In this document: positions 23,076 to 33,845 of the stretch, one piece after another
Numbering within the stretch: position 1 is the first letter of the stretch
Layout of the letters: the number at the start of each line of letters is the position of its first letter
DNA from: Bilabrum cf. latius
Taxonomy: Eukaryota; Bigyra: Bicosoecida; Bigyra; Bicosoecida
DNA length: 64,000 bases
Assembly (NCBI GenBank): GCA_965178125.1
Contig: OZ237759.1
Location: 682,001-746,000, forward strand
Direction of reading: 5' to 3'
Translations under genes and position numbers: made by a program
The notes under the pieces: generated by a model
Databases searched by the model: none
Told to the model about the DNA's origin: nothing
The model's input: the letters and a program-made list of their open reading frames with translations, nothing else

Positions 23076-24256
23076 TCACTTGCCCAGCGCCACGGCCCTC
23101 TCCTCCAGCAGCTCCTTCTCGGACACCTTGAGCCTTTCCTGCACGGGGGCTGGGCTCACGTCCATGTCCGGCACGATGGTCCACTTGCCGCCCTCCTCGC
23201 ACACCACGGGAAACGAGTAGAAGATACCCTCGGCGATGCCGTAGGGGTTGCCCTCGCTCGCCACCGCCATGCTGACGGCCTTGCCCCCGCTCCCGCACAT
23301 CCAATCCCTGACGTGGTCGCAGATCGCCGCGGCGGCCGACGCGGCAGAGGACGCGCCCCTGGCCTCGATCACCGCCTTACCGCGCTTCTGGACCGTCTCC
23401 ACGAGCTCGCCCGCCATCCACTCGTCACACCCCTCGCCGAGCTTGGTGCGGGCAGATTCCCACGAGACGGCGCCGCCCTCTGGTGCCTTGGTGGCGACGG
23501 TCATGAAGCGAGCATCGGGGAACTGCGTGGCGGAGTGGTTTCCCCACACGATCGCGCCCTGGACGTCCCATGGCTTGCAGGCGGCGCGCTTGGCGACTTG
23601 ACCGATGAGCCTGTTGTGGTCGAGACGGGTGAGCGCGGTGAAGTTCTCGCGCGGGATGCTTGGCGCGTTCTCGGCGGCAAGCAAGCAGTTGGTGTTCGCG
23701 GGATTCCCGACAACGAGGATCTTGCAGTCCTTGGAGGCGTGCTTCTCGAGTGCCTCGCCCTGTCCCTTGAAAATCCCGGCATTCTTCTCCAGGAGATCCT
23801 TGCGCTCCATGCCCTTGCCGCGGGGCATGGCACCCACCAGGAGAGCGATATCAACTCCATCAAATGCTTCGGCGTAGTCAGTAGTGGCAACGACCCCAGC
23901 GACGACGGGGCTGGCGATGTCTTCGAGTTCCATCGCCACGGCATCAAGGCGGGACTTTGCAGGCGGGATATCGAGCAGATGAAGAACCACCTTCTGGTCT
24001 TTGCCGAGCATTTCGCCGCGAGCAATCATGAAAATCAGACTGCGCGGTCGAGTTAGCATGAGCAGGTCGTCTTTGGAGCAGAATTGATGGAGATGCACAG
24101 GTGCAACTCATCGTCGAAACCGCATCAGCTGCACATCGATTCAAGTTAGCGAGCTCACCTGTAAGCGATCTGACCCGCAGCTCCAGTCACAAGAATTCTC
24201 TTGGCATCTCCTGAAGAACTCAAACTAGATCCAGCTGAACCTGCTACCGCGGCCAT
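23076..24256 (-). CDS. MDH1: Cytosolic-type NAD malate dehydrogenase
   Basis: Inferred exons are 24159-24256 and 23076-24039 (minus strand), with a 119-bp intron (GTGAGC donor, CGCAG acceptor, GCTAAC 16 nt upstream), giving 353 residues ending in TGA. It interconverts malate and oxaloacetate with NAD(H). The N-terminus carries the Rossmann motif [10 protein letters not shown]. Next come LLDIPP, the substrate-binding arginines in [29 protein letters not shown], and the catalytic histidine in VWGNHSATQ. The C-terminal part ([15 protein letters not shown]) matches the cytosolic/plant-type family, and length is normal. The short Ser/Ala-rich N-terminus shows no clear transit peptide. No TAG occurs anywhere in the coding exons, unlike almost every other gene here, which may reflect high expression. 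It is divergent from the next gene over 235 bp. Confidence 0.95.
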
Positions 24257-24491
24257 CTTGTTGGGCTTCGAATGATCCGTCATTCGCGGCGAATAGAATT
24301 CCTAATTATTGGATTAATGCTACGTTACAATGAACATCCGGAGCTGAAAACATCTCTTGCAAGGACTCGATATGCGAGCATTTCAAGGCTTGCCGAGGTC
24401 ATACATCCAGTAGTTATCCTTTTGGCACCTTGTAATAGTTGTTGTCTAGGCCAAACGTTAACTTTGCATAGATTTCTGCTGTATTGCATCC
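24257..24491. promoter_or_regulatory. Divergent promoter region, 235 bp
   Basis: This AT-rich segment lies between the ATG of malate dehydrogenase (24256, minus) and the ATG of the secreted giant protein (24492, plus). Its composition contrasts with the GC-rich coding DNA. No motif was recognised; a shared promoter is inferred from geometry only. Confidence 0.45.
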
Positions 24492-27400
24492 ATGACGACG
24501 GTACAGATCCACGTTGCGGCTCTCGTTGCGCTATCTTTGCTATGTTTCGAAGTCCAAGTCAGTGGGGCCTCGTGAGAAGAATAATTAATAGTTATTGTCC
24601 ACCGATCCTGATTATGACCACTTATGGCGGGTTTTATTGAATCGTACACGGAGACTTGATAGTTGCCGTTCACCATGCATTGCATGTGTTGTCCGGTTGA
24701 ACCTCCGATTCGCAGGTTAGGAGGGTCTTGGTTTGGGTCAGGTACACATAATAAAATCCGGGACGAAGGGGGCGATAGCGCCGACCCTCCCCGCTCACCT
24801 GCATCAACCAAAGCGAGCGCATCGACTGGGACCGAATACTCTCTCGCGTTCGTGCTGGAGCGATCCCGCCCAGTGGCCGCCGCGGGTGCGCGAACCTTGT
24901 ACCGCTCACAGGCAATCGCAAGGCAGGAACACCTCGACCGGCGCGAGAAACTCGCCGCAAGAGAGCGAGCAAGGCAGCAGGACATGGACATGAGGAGGAA
25001 GACAGCCCCGCCCCCGTCAGGCGCTGCCCTGGATCCCAATTCCTGGCTCCCGGAGTCCGTTCCACAGGGACTCGGAATCGATGCATTAGGAAACGATCCG
25101 TCCGGAGGCGGCGCGTCTAGGTCCGATGCTGCCGCCCAGCAGCAGCAGCATCAGCAGCCGCAGCCGCTGCTGGACGAGGACGGACGGCCGCTGCCCTCGC
25201 TGCCCCCCGTGCCCAATCCACCGGTGGACGCACCACCCCTCCGGGAGGACCCAGCTGGCGGCGCCGCACAAGATGTTCCGCAATCGGGGTCTGCACGGCT
25301 CCCGCCCGGTTCCGTTGTTCCACAGCACCACGGGCCCTTCGCAGAGGAGGCCGCAGCCATCGACCGGATCGGCGGGGACGCCGGCGCCGCGCGCGCCTGG
25401 CCGCTGTTGCGGAACCTTCGCAGCGCCATGAAGCAGGGTGAGCTAAGCGCGGGCGCGGCCACGGGCAGGGTGCAGCTGAGAGAAGGTTCCTCGCCGGGTT
25501 CGTCCGCAGTCGCCGTGGTCGGTCAGGCCCCCACACCGCCCAGGGGGGCCCGTGTGGACCCCCGAAAGCAGACGGTGCTGGAGGAGGTGCAGGATCCGCT
25601 GCTAGACTACGAAGTGGTTGCAACCTCTGGCGTATCAGTTCCGGTTTTAGAGGGCAACGTCACGCGTGCGTACAAGCAGGACGCTGCGGCGAAGAAACAG
25701 TGGAACGCGCTGCAAGAGGGCCTCAAGATCGGATCAGAGATCGGATCAGGGGACGGTTGCGGCGCGGACGCGGCTAGCTAGGGCGTGTGGGGCGGGGGGG
25801 CGGTCCCAATGTACGAGAGCAGCAGCAGCAGCATGACTCGCCTCCGTCCCCTAACCAGCGAGGATCACAAGCAGGACGATGACGAGGACGAGGACGAGGA
25901 AGAGGAGAGGCAGGATCTCGAGAGGCTGATGGCGATGGGGGCGGGCTCAGATAAGGATGAATCCACCGTCCCTGCATCCCGGAACTAGGCCTCCAATGCC
26001 GAGTCCGGCTCCTGGTCATCCTCGCAGTCATCGCGAAGCCTCCACAGTGGTCAGGGTCAGGTGTACAACGAGAGGGGGAGTCGATCGACAGCAAGCCGGC
26101 AGTCTGAAGCGCCCGGCGCACGAGCGGCGATTCAGCCGTCGATGTGCAGGGCCGGCCGTGTCGGGCGAAGGTTCGCTGACCTGGCAGCGAAACCGGGCTG
26201 GACGCTTCTGCCCTCGGAGAGGCGCATGGCAGCCGGCACGCTTCCCCGGCACTGGGACCCGGAATCGGATGTCGACGGGGTTCGTTCCCTGCGTGGGGTC
26301 AAGACCGACTCCAGGTTCGAGCGGGCGAGTCCCGAGAGTGTTCTCCGACTGTGGCACGCGGAACGTTCGCGAGCTTACGGGAGCGCCGTGGCATACGAGG
26401 CCGCAGTGAGGGCGGCTGCTGCAGCAGTGGACGCTGCGGGGGGCCAGGTGCCCGGCAGTGTGGTCGCAACTCTGCTGGGAGGTAATAGGGGAGAGGGTGG
26501 ACAAAGTGGCGAGTGCGGCGATGACCGTAGTGACGGGCCGTCCGGAACGACGCCGGTCCCAGGATCGATTCCCACAGGATACGCGTGGTTCGGCAGCTCC
26601 GGGACGACGACGGCGGCCGCCGGCAGCAGCACCTGTCCGGCCGTAGGATCGGATCAAACTGAAGCTAGACCGGATCAGCTATCGGCGGGCCCACCCCCGT
26701 TCTTCCTGCACGGCATGCATCGGCTTGAAACCGGAAAAGCGCCGGTGCTGGTGCTGGGGGCGGGGCAGGGGCACCTCGCGACCAGGGCTGCGGAGAAACT
26801 CAACGGATCTCTTGTTGTCTCGGTCGCATGGCCGGTGCCAGGTGCGGCTAGCTCGGCCTTTGGTGTGACGAGCGAGGGGAGCGCAGCTGCAGGCGAAGCG
26901 GTTCCGCTCGCGGCGCCGGCTCCCGGCCAGAGCGGCGGCTCGCCCTCCTCCAGGCACACAGGCAGTGTGACGAGCGCAGGCCCTGCGGGCGTGACGAGTC
27001 CGGTGCAGCTGCACTCTCGGCTCCGCGCTTCGCTGGGCCTCGAGAACGCGGCGCTGTGCGAGGCGCCGCTGACGGAGCAGCTGCTCCAGACCGTGCTCGC
27101 TTCAATGGGGAGGGACCGGGATGACGTCATCGCGCGCGCCGCGCGGCTGCTGCCTGCGGAACCTACGATGCGCGGCGCCGATGGTGGGTCGTGTGGGTCG
27201 CAGCTGCAGGGAGCGGGCTCCCTGGGACTGGGGTGGGGTTCGAGATCGGATCAGGGGCCGTCCACCCCCGAGGTGGGGGCACCAAGGGATATCCCCCCGG
27301 GGTCCCTGTAGGCACTGGGGCACCGCGCCATCGCTCTGTCGAGGGGCTCCCCCGCCGTGGGGACACCCGCCAGGTGGGGCCTGCTGGTGCTGCAGGACCT

Positions 27401-28798
27401 GGCCTCTTTGCAGGGTGACTTCCTGCCCCGCGAGTTTGAGACCCTGCTTGGCGCCTTCCTGTCGGTCGCGCGGTACACGGCGGTGCCTGCCTCGCTGCCG
27501 GAGGGCCGTCTCTTCTCGTCGTGGGGCAGCACCGAGGAGCTGATCCGATCCTCATGCGGCGCCGCGCGGTTGGTTCCGCAGTTGAGGACCGTGGGTGAGG
27601 GCGAGGGCGCCATGATCGTGGTCGGCGTGCAGACACCGGAGGAGGCAGAAACGGAGCAGGAAGCAACGGCTTGGGCCGAAGTGGTCGCAAACTCAGTCAA
27701 CGCCGCACGCGGGTATGCAGACCACAGCGACGAAGACACCGGTGAATCGCAGGACGATGACGACAATGCGAAGGCTGGCAGCAGCGGAGGTAGCAGCAGC
27801 GGTACGGGCAGCGGTTCGTCCTCGTCCTCGTCTTCCTCCTCCTCCTCGTCCTCCTCCTCCTCCTCCTCTTGGCAATCCCCTTGGTCTGCATCTTCATCTT
27901 CACCGTCCACATCGCCATCTACCGCGAAATCCGGTAGCGACATAGGCAGCAGCAGCAGCGGAAATTCAAGAGGTGAGAGCAAAGGCAAGGGCAAGGGCAA
28001 GGGCAAGGGCAACGAGCAGTCCGACGAGGACTGGAGGAAGGGCAAACTGGCGGCTGCCGCCAAGGACGGGAAGAACCCAACGGCTATATGCGGGGAGCAA
28101 CCCCTACTTGACGTCCTATCTGCGACCAAGGACGCCTGTCTCGTGCTTCTCGAAGCATCTGCTCAGGCGCAGCGCTGGTCGCAGAGAAATGCTCGCCTGC
28201 AGCAGGCCGAGCAGATGCTCCGCGGCGGCAATTTCACAGAGCGCGAGAAGATGCTCGCCTGGGCCAGGCTGCCAGAGGTTCCGCAGCGCGCGGCGCCTAC
28301 ACTGCGGCAGGCGGAAGAGCTGGCGATCGACGCGCTCCGATCGACGGGCTTGATGTCTCGGGGGAGAACGTTCCCTGCGGTTCTTCCCAACGACGCGTGG
28401 TCTTCGCCGCTGTCGCCGGCCCCTAGGGGCATCGCACTGCAGCACCTCGTGGCCATGGGTCTCAGTGGAACCGACCGGCGCCGCGCGTTCCGGAACTTCC
28501 TGTCGGTGGGCGCCCCCGGGGCAGGTTCCGCAAACGTGCCGAGCCGCGGCGCCGCGCTTTCTCCCGAGGGCGGCCTCGTGTTCCCTGAGCCGGTCCCGAC
28601 CGCGCTGCCGTACGGTGTGACGAGTGGTCCCTTGTCCCTGCCCCCGCTCCCGTCTCCCTCGGCGCTGCCATCCCCCTCCCCCTCCCCCTCCAGCAAGCCC
28701 ATCGCTTAGGCGTCGGACTCTGCGCTGATGCCTGGCAGCAGCCTGGGCAGCAGCACGGGCGCGAGTGGCAGCGCCATCCGCGGCGATGTATGGGACGG

Positions 28799-28830
<32 letters not shown>

Positions 28831-31800
28831 CTGGGGGGTCGAGCTCGGCTAGCAGGTGGAACGGCTTGGAGTACGTCGCTGGCGATGACGGCGATGCGGA
28901 ATCAGCCGAGCCAGGGCCTGCGTCCACTCGTCACACGGACGCCGCCCCCTCATCCAGACACGCTGCGCACGCCGCCAAGTCTTCTCCAGCAGGCGGCTCG
29001 ATCTAGCGGGAGGAGGAAGAGGATGATGATGATGATGGGTCCAAGTTCTTTCCGGCGGGATTCGCCGGTGGTAGCGCAGGAGTTGAGGCATCGGCCGCCA
29101 GCACCGGCACTTCAAGCAAGTCCAGCACCGGCACTTCAAGCAAGTCCACAGGCAGCAGCAGCATCATGGGCGCTGGAGGTGTTCCGCAGTCGGCATTGCG
29201 CGGCGCCGCAAATTCTGGAGGCTCCGCAAGCATCTCTCGGGACATTCTGAGAAGGCAGCAGGAGCAGGAGATCAAGGAACTGACGTCACACTTCCCGGGG
29301 TTAACGCCATCGAAATCAGTTCCATCCACCACGGGTGGGTTGCCGCCGCCGTCGCCGCTCATGCCTCCGGTGCCCTCACCTGGCTCCAACGACGCGATCC
29401 CGCCTGCCGATACAACCAAATCGCGCGGCGCCGGTTCCGCAAGCAGCACTACTACTTCGACTTCGACTTCGACAGGGTCTGCGAGCAGCCCAGCCCCGAG
29501 CACACCGGGGAACAGGGACGGTGTGACGACGAGCGCAAGGGAGGCCGCCATCAAGAGCAAGGGCGCCCCCGCCAATCGAGGGGTTCTCAGGGGGGGTGAT
29601 ACGAAGTCCGGCATGAAGGGCTCAACTTAGGCATCCCCATCGGTGACAGAAACCACGGGAGGAGCAGGCGGCGAGCGCAATACACAGGGCGACCCAGCAG
29701 CAGGCCCACCGGCTGCCTCTCAACACTCGTCACACTCCCCGGGCTCCCGCAGGCTCCTCGGCCTGATGCTCCCCGAGGAGAGTGAAGGTCGGCACGCCCT
29801 GCTCGGGGAGGCCTACAGGCGATACCAGAGCCCGCACGCGCTGGCGTTCCCGCAAGACGACGCGCGGGGGGCCGGCGGTGCTGGCAGTAGTGGTGGGGAT
29901 GCAGCGGGCCTGTCGCTGCTCGGTGGACAGGCTGCCTCGGATCACTCGTCACACGTGGACCGGCCGTTGCCAGCCCTCTCTAGCTCACGATTCGGCGGCT
30001 CCGGGGCAGCAAGGCCTTCCTCCGTGTCTTCCTCCGGGGGAAGCAGCACTTCGTCTTCGTTCTCTTCGTCTCCGTGGTCATCTACTGGCGGAAGCGGATT
30101 CAGCAGCAGCACCCCAAGTTCTAGTTCCGGGAAGGCGAGCTCGGCAGGCGAGCGCAGGTAGCTGCTCGACTTGGGGTCGCAACTGGTCGCAAGCTGGCCG
30201 AGGCTTCGCAGGGAACTTTCCCTGGGGAACACCGAACAGGCCAATGACTTCACTGCGATCGTGTACGGAACCGCGGGCGCCGCGCTCGCGACCAGAATCG
30301 CCCGCGCGTTCCCGCTCGCTACAGTGGCATCAACCCACGACGATGCTCGCCTCACCGGCGCCCACACCGACCTGCTGGCCACCCTCGGGCTGCGCAACGT
30401 GGCGGTCTGCCGCTCCACGCTGACGCCCGCTCGCGCGGAGTCACTTTTGGCGGCGCAGGACCCCGTCAGGTACCAGTTTCTCGGGACTGACACCGCCACC
30501 GGCCTGCTCGCCTCCTCGTCGCAGCTGAGCGCATTCGAGGAAGCCCTCGGTTCCGTATTGCGCGGCGCCGCTACCACGTTCCTCGAGGTTCCGCAGCTGG
30601 ACCGGATCATGGCGGGGCTTTCGGCGGTGCGCGGCGCCGAGGAAGCCGCAGCGCTCGCCACGTCAGCGGGTCACCATGCGGAGGTTGCCTTCCTGCCCGT
30701 GTTCGCGCGGACCGCTCTCTCCACCCTCGCTGCGACCACGGAGATCGGATCAGAGATCGGATCACCCACGGTGGGCGTGCGTCTCGGAGCACTGGGTCCC
30801 GACGGGTCGAGCGGGCTGGAGGCCGGGGCTGGGGCGTCTGGCGCCGGGGCCGGGGCCAGGGCCGGGGTCAGCGGAACCGGGGGCGCCGCGCAAGATGCGC
30901 CTCTCAGTGCACTTACGGCCAATGAGGGGGGCATTAGCGGAACCAGCGGCGCCGCGCAGGACGCGTCGTCCTTCGTGTCGTCCCGCCACGCCGCCGCGGC
31001 CGCTGGCGGAGTGGGCACTGGGCACCTCGACCCGCGTGGCGCCGCGCATTTCGCTGCGGAACGCATGCTCCAGGTGCCCCCGTCGTCCGCAGCGGAACTC
31101 AAGGGGTTAGAGTCTCGCTACGGCAGCGAAGGCTCGGTCGGGTTCCTCAAGCGCGTGGTGGCACGGGCGGCCGTGGCGGCTGGCCTGCAAGCGGCCTCCG
31201 TGAAACTGGTCGGTTCCAGCGGAACCTCGATCGGAGGCGCCGCGCGGTCCGTGCTTCTCCGAGTGGACGCAGCCCCGTGGGCAAGGCAGCCGCCGGCCGG
31301 AGAGGCCCCCGCGGCGCCGCCGGCGGTTCCGCAAGTGGGCGAGGAGCACGTCGGTCCCGACGCGGCGCTGCCCAGGGCCGGCCTATCCCTCCATACCCTC
31401 CTGGTCCTAGGCCTGATTCCCGATGCGCGGGCCGAGCTGTTCCGGGCCTACCTCACGCTGCCGCTGCCGGAGATGGCGGCGGCAGGAAGGGCGCTGGGCC
31501 TGAAATCAGACGGGCTGATGCTCGGTCCGTGGCAGGTGCGAGCGCTCGCGGAGAGGCCGGCGCCGCGCATTGGAGCAGCGGAACCGGTCGAGGGTGCTGT
31601 TGAGTCCATGGTTCGCACCACACTGGTCGCAACCATTGGAAAGCGCGGCGCCGCGATCGGCCGCCGGTTCCGCAGCGCAGACCCAGGGACGTACTCTGAC
31701 GCCACCGCGGGCCGCGCACTCGGCGCCATCTTGCCGCAGATGACCCTTGCAGACACGGCGAGCGGGGGCGCTCCCGGCCGCTTCAGCTTTCTTGAACTCA

Positions 31801-33662
31801 TGAGTGGGGCGGGCGGGCTCAGCACGGAACTTGCAGCGAAGTTTCCCCAGGCCACCGTCATCTCGGTCGAGCCGTCCAAGAAGCTCGCCACGGCGCACTT
31901 GGCCAGGGCACAGCGACGCAACGTGACGAACGCAGCGGTGTGCCAGAGGGACGTCGACTATAGGATGGTGCGTTCTTTGTACAAATCGCCCGAAATGCTG
32001 AGGTACATGACCCTGTCCGCTGACCTGCTGGAGCTGGCAGCCGACAGGGGCGTCGACGAGGCGGGCAAGCTCGTTGGATTCGGAATCGCAACCGCGATGA
32101 CGTCATTCCTCCGCGTGCCGCCCGCCTCGCTGCTGTCCCTGGCCGTAACCACCTTCCACCACACCTACCCGGACCCGAGGTGGCTGGCACCTCCGTCGTG
32201 GGCCGCAAACAGCGGGGAAGCAGCGGGCTCCACCGCAGGTGGCAGCGGAACCGGCGCCGCGCTTCGCGCCTCGTCCGGGCACCAGCTCCCCGGCGTGGGT
32301 GACTCGGCCGCATTCGCCACCCTTGGCGGCAGCGGCGGATCCCAGCCGCTGGCTCCCCTGCAGGGTCACAGGTTCGCACTTCGGTACCACCCCCGTCCCC
32401 TCTTCCGGCAGGCGGAAGCGAGGATCATCGCGGAGCTGGCCAGGGGACCCGACGAGGCCGAGGTGGCGGTCACGCCGATCCTTGCGGTGCCTCGACTGGC
32501 TAGCCAGCCGGACGCAGCTGCCCTGTTGAGCGAGAGCGGCGGCGCGATGGGAAGCGGCTTGGTGCGCGTGGACGTGGTGGGGCTGGTTCGGAACGTCAAC
32601 CACCACTTCGAATCGGAGAAGGACGGTCACGAGCGCAAGTACACGCTGCGGGTGGGCGCCAACGCAACGGCCGTGCTGGCCCTTTCGGCGCTCTCGGGGA
32701 ACAATCAGGGAACAAGCGGGGGATCGGACCAAAAAGAGGTCGCGGCGCTCCACGCGCTCGAGGCGGCGGGGGGACCTGAGGGGGCACGGAGGGACGCGGC
32801 TGCTGCCGTGGCGCTGCTGCGGCTGCAGCCGTCCGACGCTAGCCAGGGCACTCCACCGGTGGATTCCAACGCGCAGCTGGCCCGCATGTACGGCCACTTG
32901 TCGCCGGGCAACCACCCGAGCGGCGGCGGCATCGTGTCTGTCAGGCTGACTCGGGATAAGGACGACTCGAAGATCCCTTACGTCACTGTGCAGGGCGTGA
33001 CTCTCATAACCGTCCTACGGTTGGGCCTGCTTGCACCCCTGAAGCTGCGAGCGTACCACGCTTTCGTCGGGCTGCCTCTCTTCGAGGACATGGCGCCTTG
33101 GAACATCGTGTTCCTCGGGCCCAGGCTTGACTACATCGACTTTGACACCAAGGACCACACGTACGACGCGTTCGTTCCCAAGACGTACGAGACCCTCGAG
33201 GCCCTGTTCAACTACAAGAGAACGCTCTAGGATTTCTCAAAGTGTCCCGGGAAGTCTCCGCTAGGAGGACCCTACGGATTCCTCCCCCTCATCTCAGATT
33301 GCGTGGCGTCCGATTTCGCGGGGCCATGCAAGGACGCGGACAAACCGGTCCCGTGCGGCGATGGCACCTGCCACAGCGATTTCCTATCGTGTCTCAAGGC
33401 CACTTCCGCGCTTGAGAAGATCAAGGGGCGGGCCAAAGACGCACAGGCGCTGGATGCGGCCCGCGAGGAGGCTGGCCTGAGGGGTGCCAGGGAACAAGGG
33501 AGGGGGCAGGCATGGCAGAGGATGGCGGGGATTGACCCCGATGTGGGGGCGGGGGCGGGGGCAGGGGACAGGGGCTGGCGCGGCGTGCCCATGGGCGTGG
33601 CCGGGCAGCCGTGGATGAGGGCGGGGTAGTGGACGTTTGGCGAGGCTGGGGCGCTGGAATGA
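24492..33662 (+). CDS. Secreted protein of about 3008 aa with methyltransferase-like segments and a Cys-containing C-terminal domain
   Basis: Inferred exons are 24492-24571 and 24716-33662, with a 144-bp intron (GTGAGA donor, TTCGCAG acceptor), about 3008 residues ending in TGA. Exon 1 encodes a signal peptide (MTTVQIHVAALVALSLL). The rest is low-complexity Ala/Gly/Ser/Pro-rich sequence interrupted by globular parts. Three resemble Rossmann methyltransferase motif I: VLVLGAGQGHLA (near 26750), AIVYGTAGAALATRIA (near 30258), and FLELMSGAGGLSTELA (near 31786), the last followed by VISVEPS. The C-terminal part has APWNIVFLG and LDYIDFDTKD, recalling a kinase-like metal-binding loop, then SDCV and PCGDGTCHSDF, a cysteine motif I associate with algal and protist secretory proteins. 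In-frame TAG occur at 25779, 27309, 28707, 29004, 29628, 30159, 33228 and 33627, among others. Whether the methyltransferase-like repeats are active is unknown. Confidence 0.7.
27981..28013 (+). repeat. GGCAAG hexamer run encoding Gly-Lys repeats
   Basis: A short run of GGCAAG/GGGCAA units inside the secreted giant protein encodes alternating Gly and Lys. It follows a long Ser tract encoded mostly by TCC/TCG (about 27815-27870). Confidence 0.8.
28797..28832 (+). repeat. GGCATG hexamer run encoding Gly-Met repeats
   Basis: Five to six units of GGCATG in frame encode alternating Gly and Met within a low-complexity part of the secreted giant protein. Confidence 0.85.
29099..29147 (+). repeat. 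Two 24-bp direct repeats, in frame
   Basis: A 24-bp unit encoding Ser-Thr-Gly-Thr-Ser-Ser-Lys-Ser occurs twice head to tail in the Ser-rich part of the secreted giant protein. Confidence 0.85.
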
Positions 33663-33845
33663 CCTGAGAAGGGGCACTCCATTGGATTATTGGGTGCTTC
33701 TTGCCCTGGCGCTCATCGTGATGCACTTGCATCCAGTATGGATCACAAAATTATTACACTTTTTATTGGACTTCCACTTTCGATCGGAGGTCCATTCTGA
33801 GGCCTCTCGGTCGGCTAGCCGCATGTCACTCCCGTGATTTGAAGC
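33663..33845. other. Intergenic gap between convergent genes, 183 bp
   Basis: The gap lies between the TGA of the secreted giant protein and the TGA of the WRAP73 homologue on the other strand. It is AT-rich around 33745-33775. No gene is seen. Confidence 0.5.

Noticed and set aside
27251-28129. Minus-strand ORF of 292 aa with acidic runs
   Set aside because: It is antisense to the Ser-rich part of the secreted giant protein. The acidic runs are the reverse complement of Ser codon tracts, and the plus frame continues on both sides.
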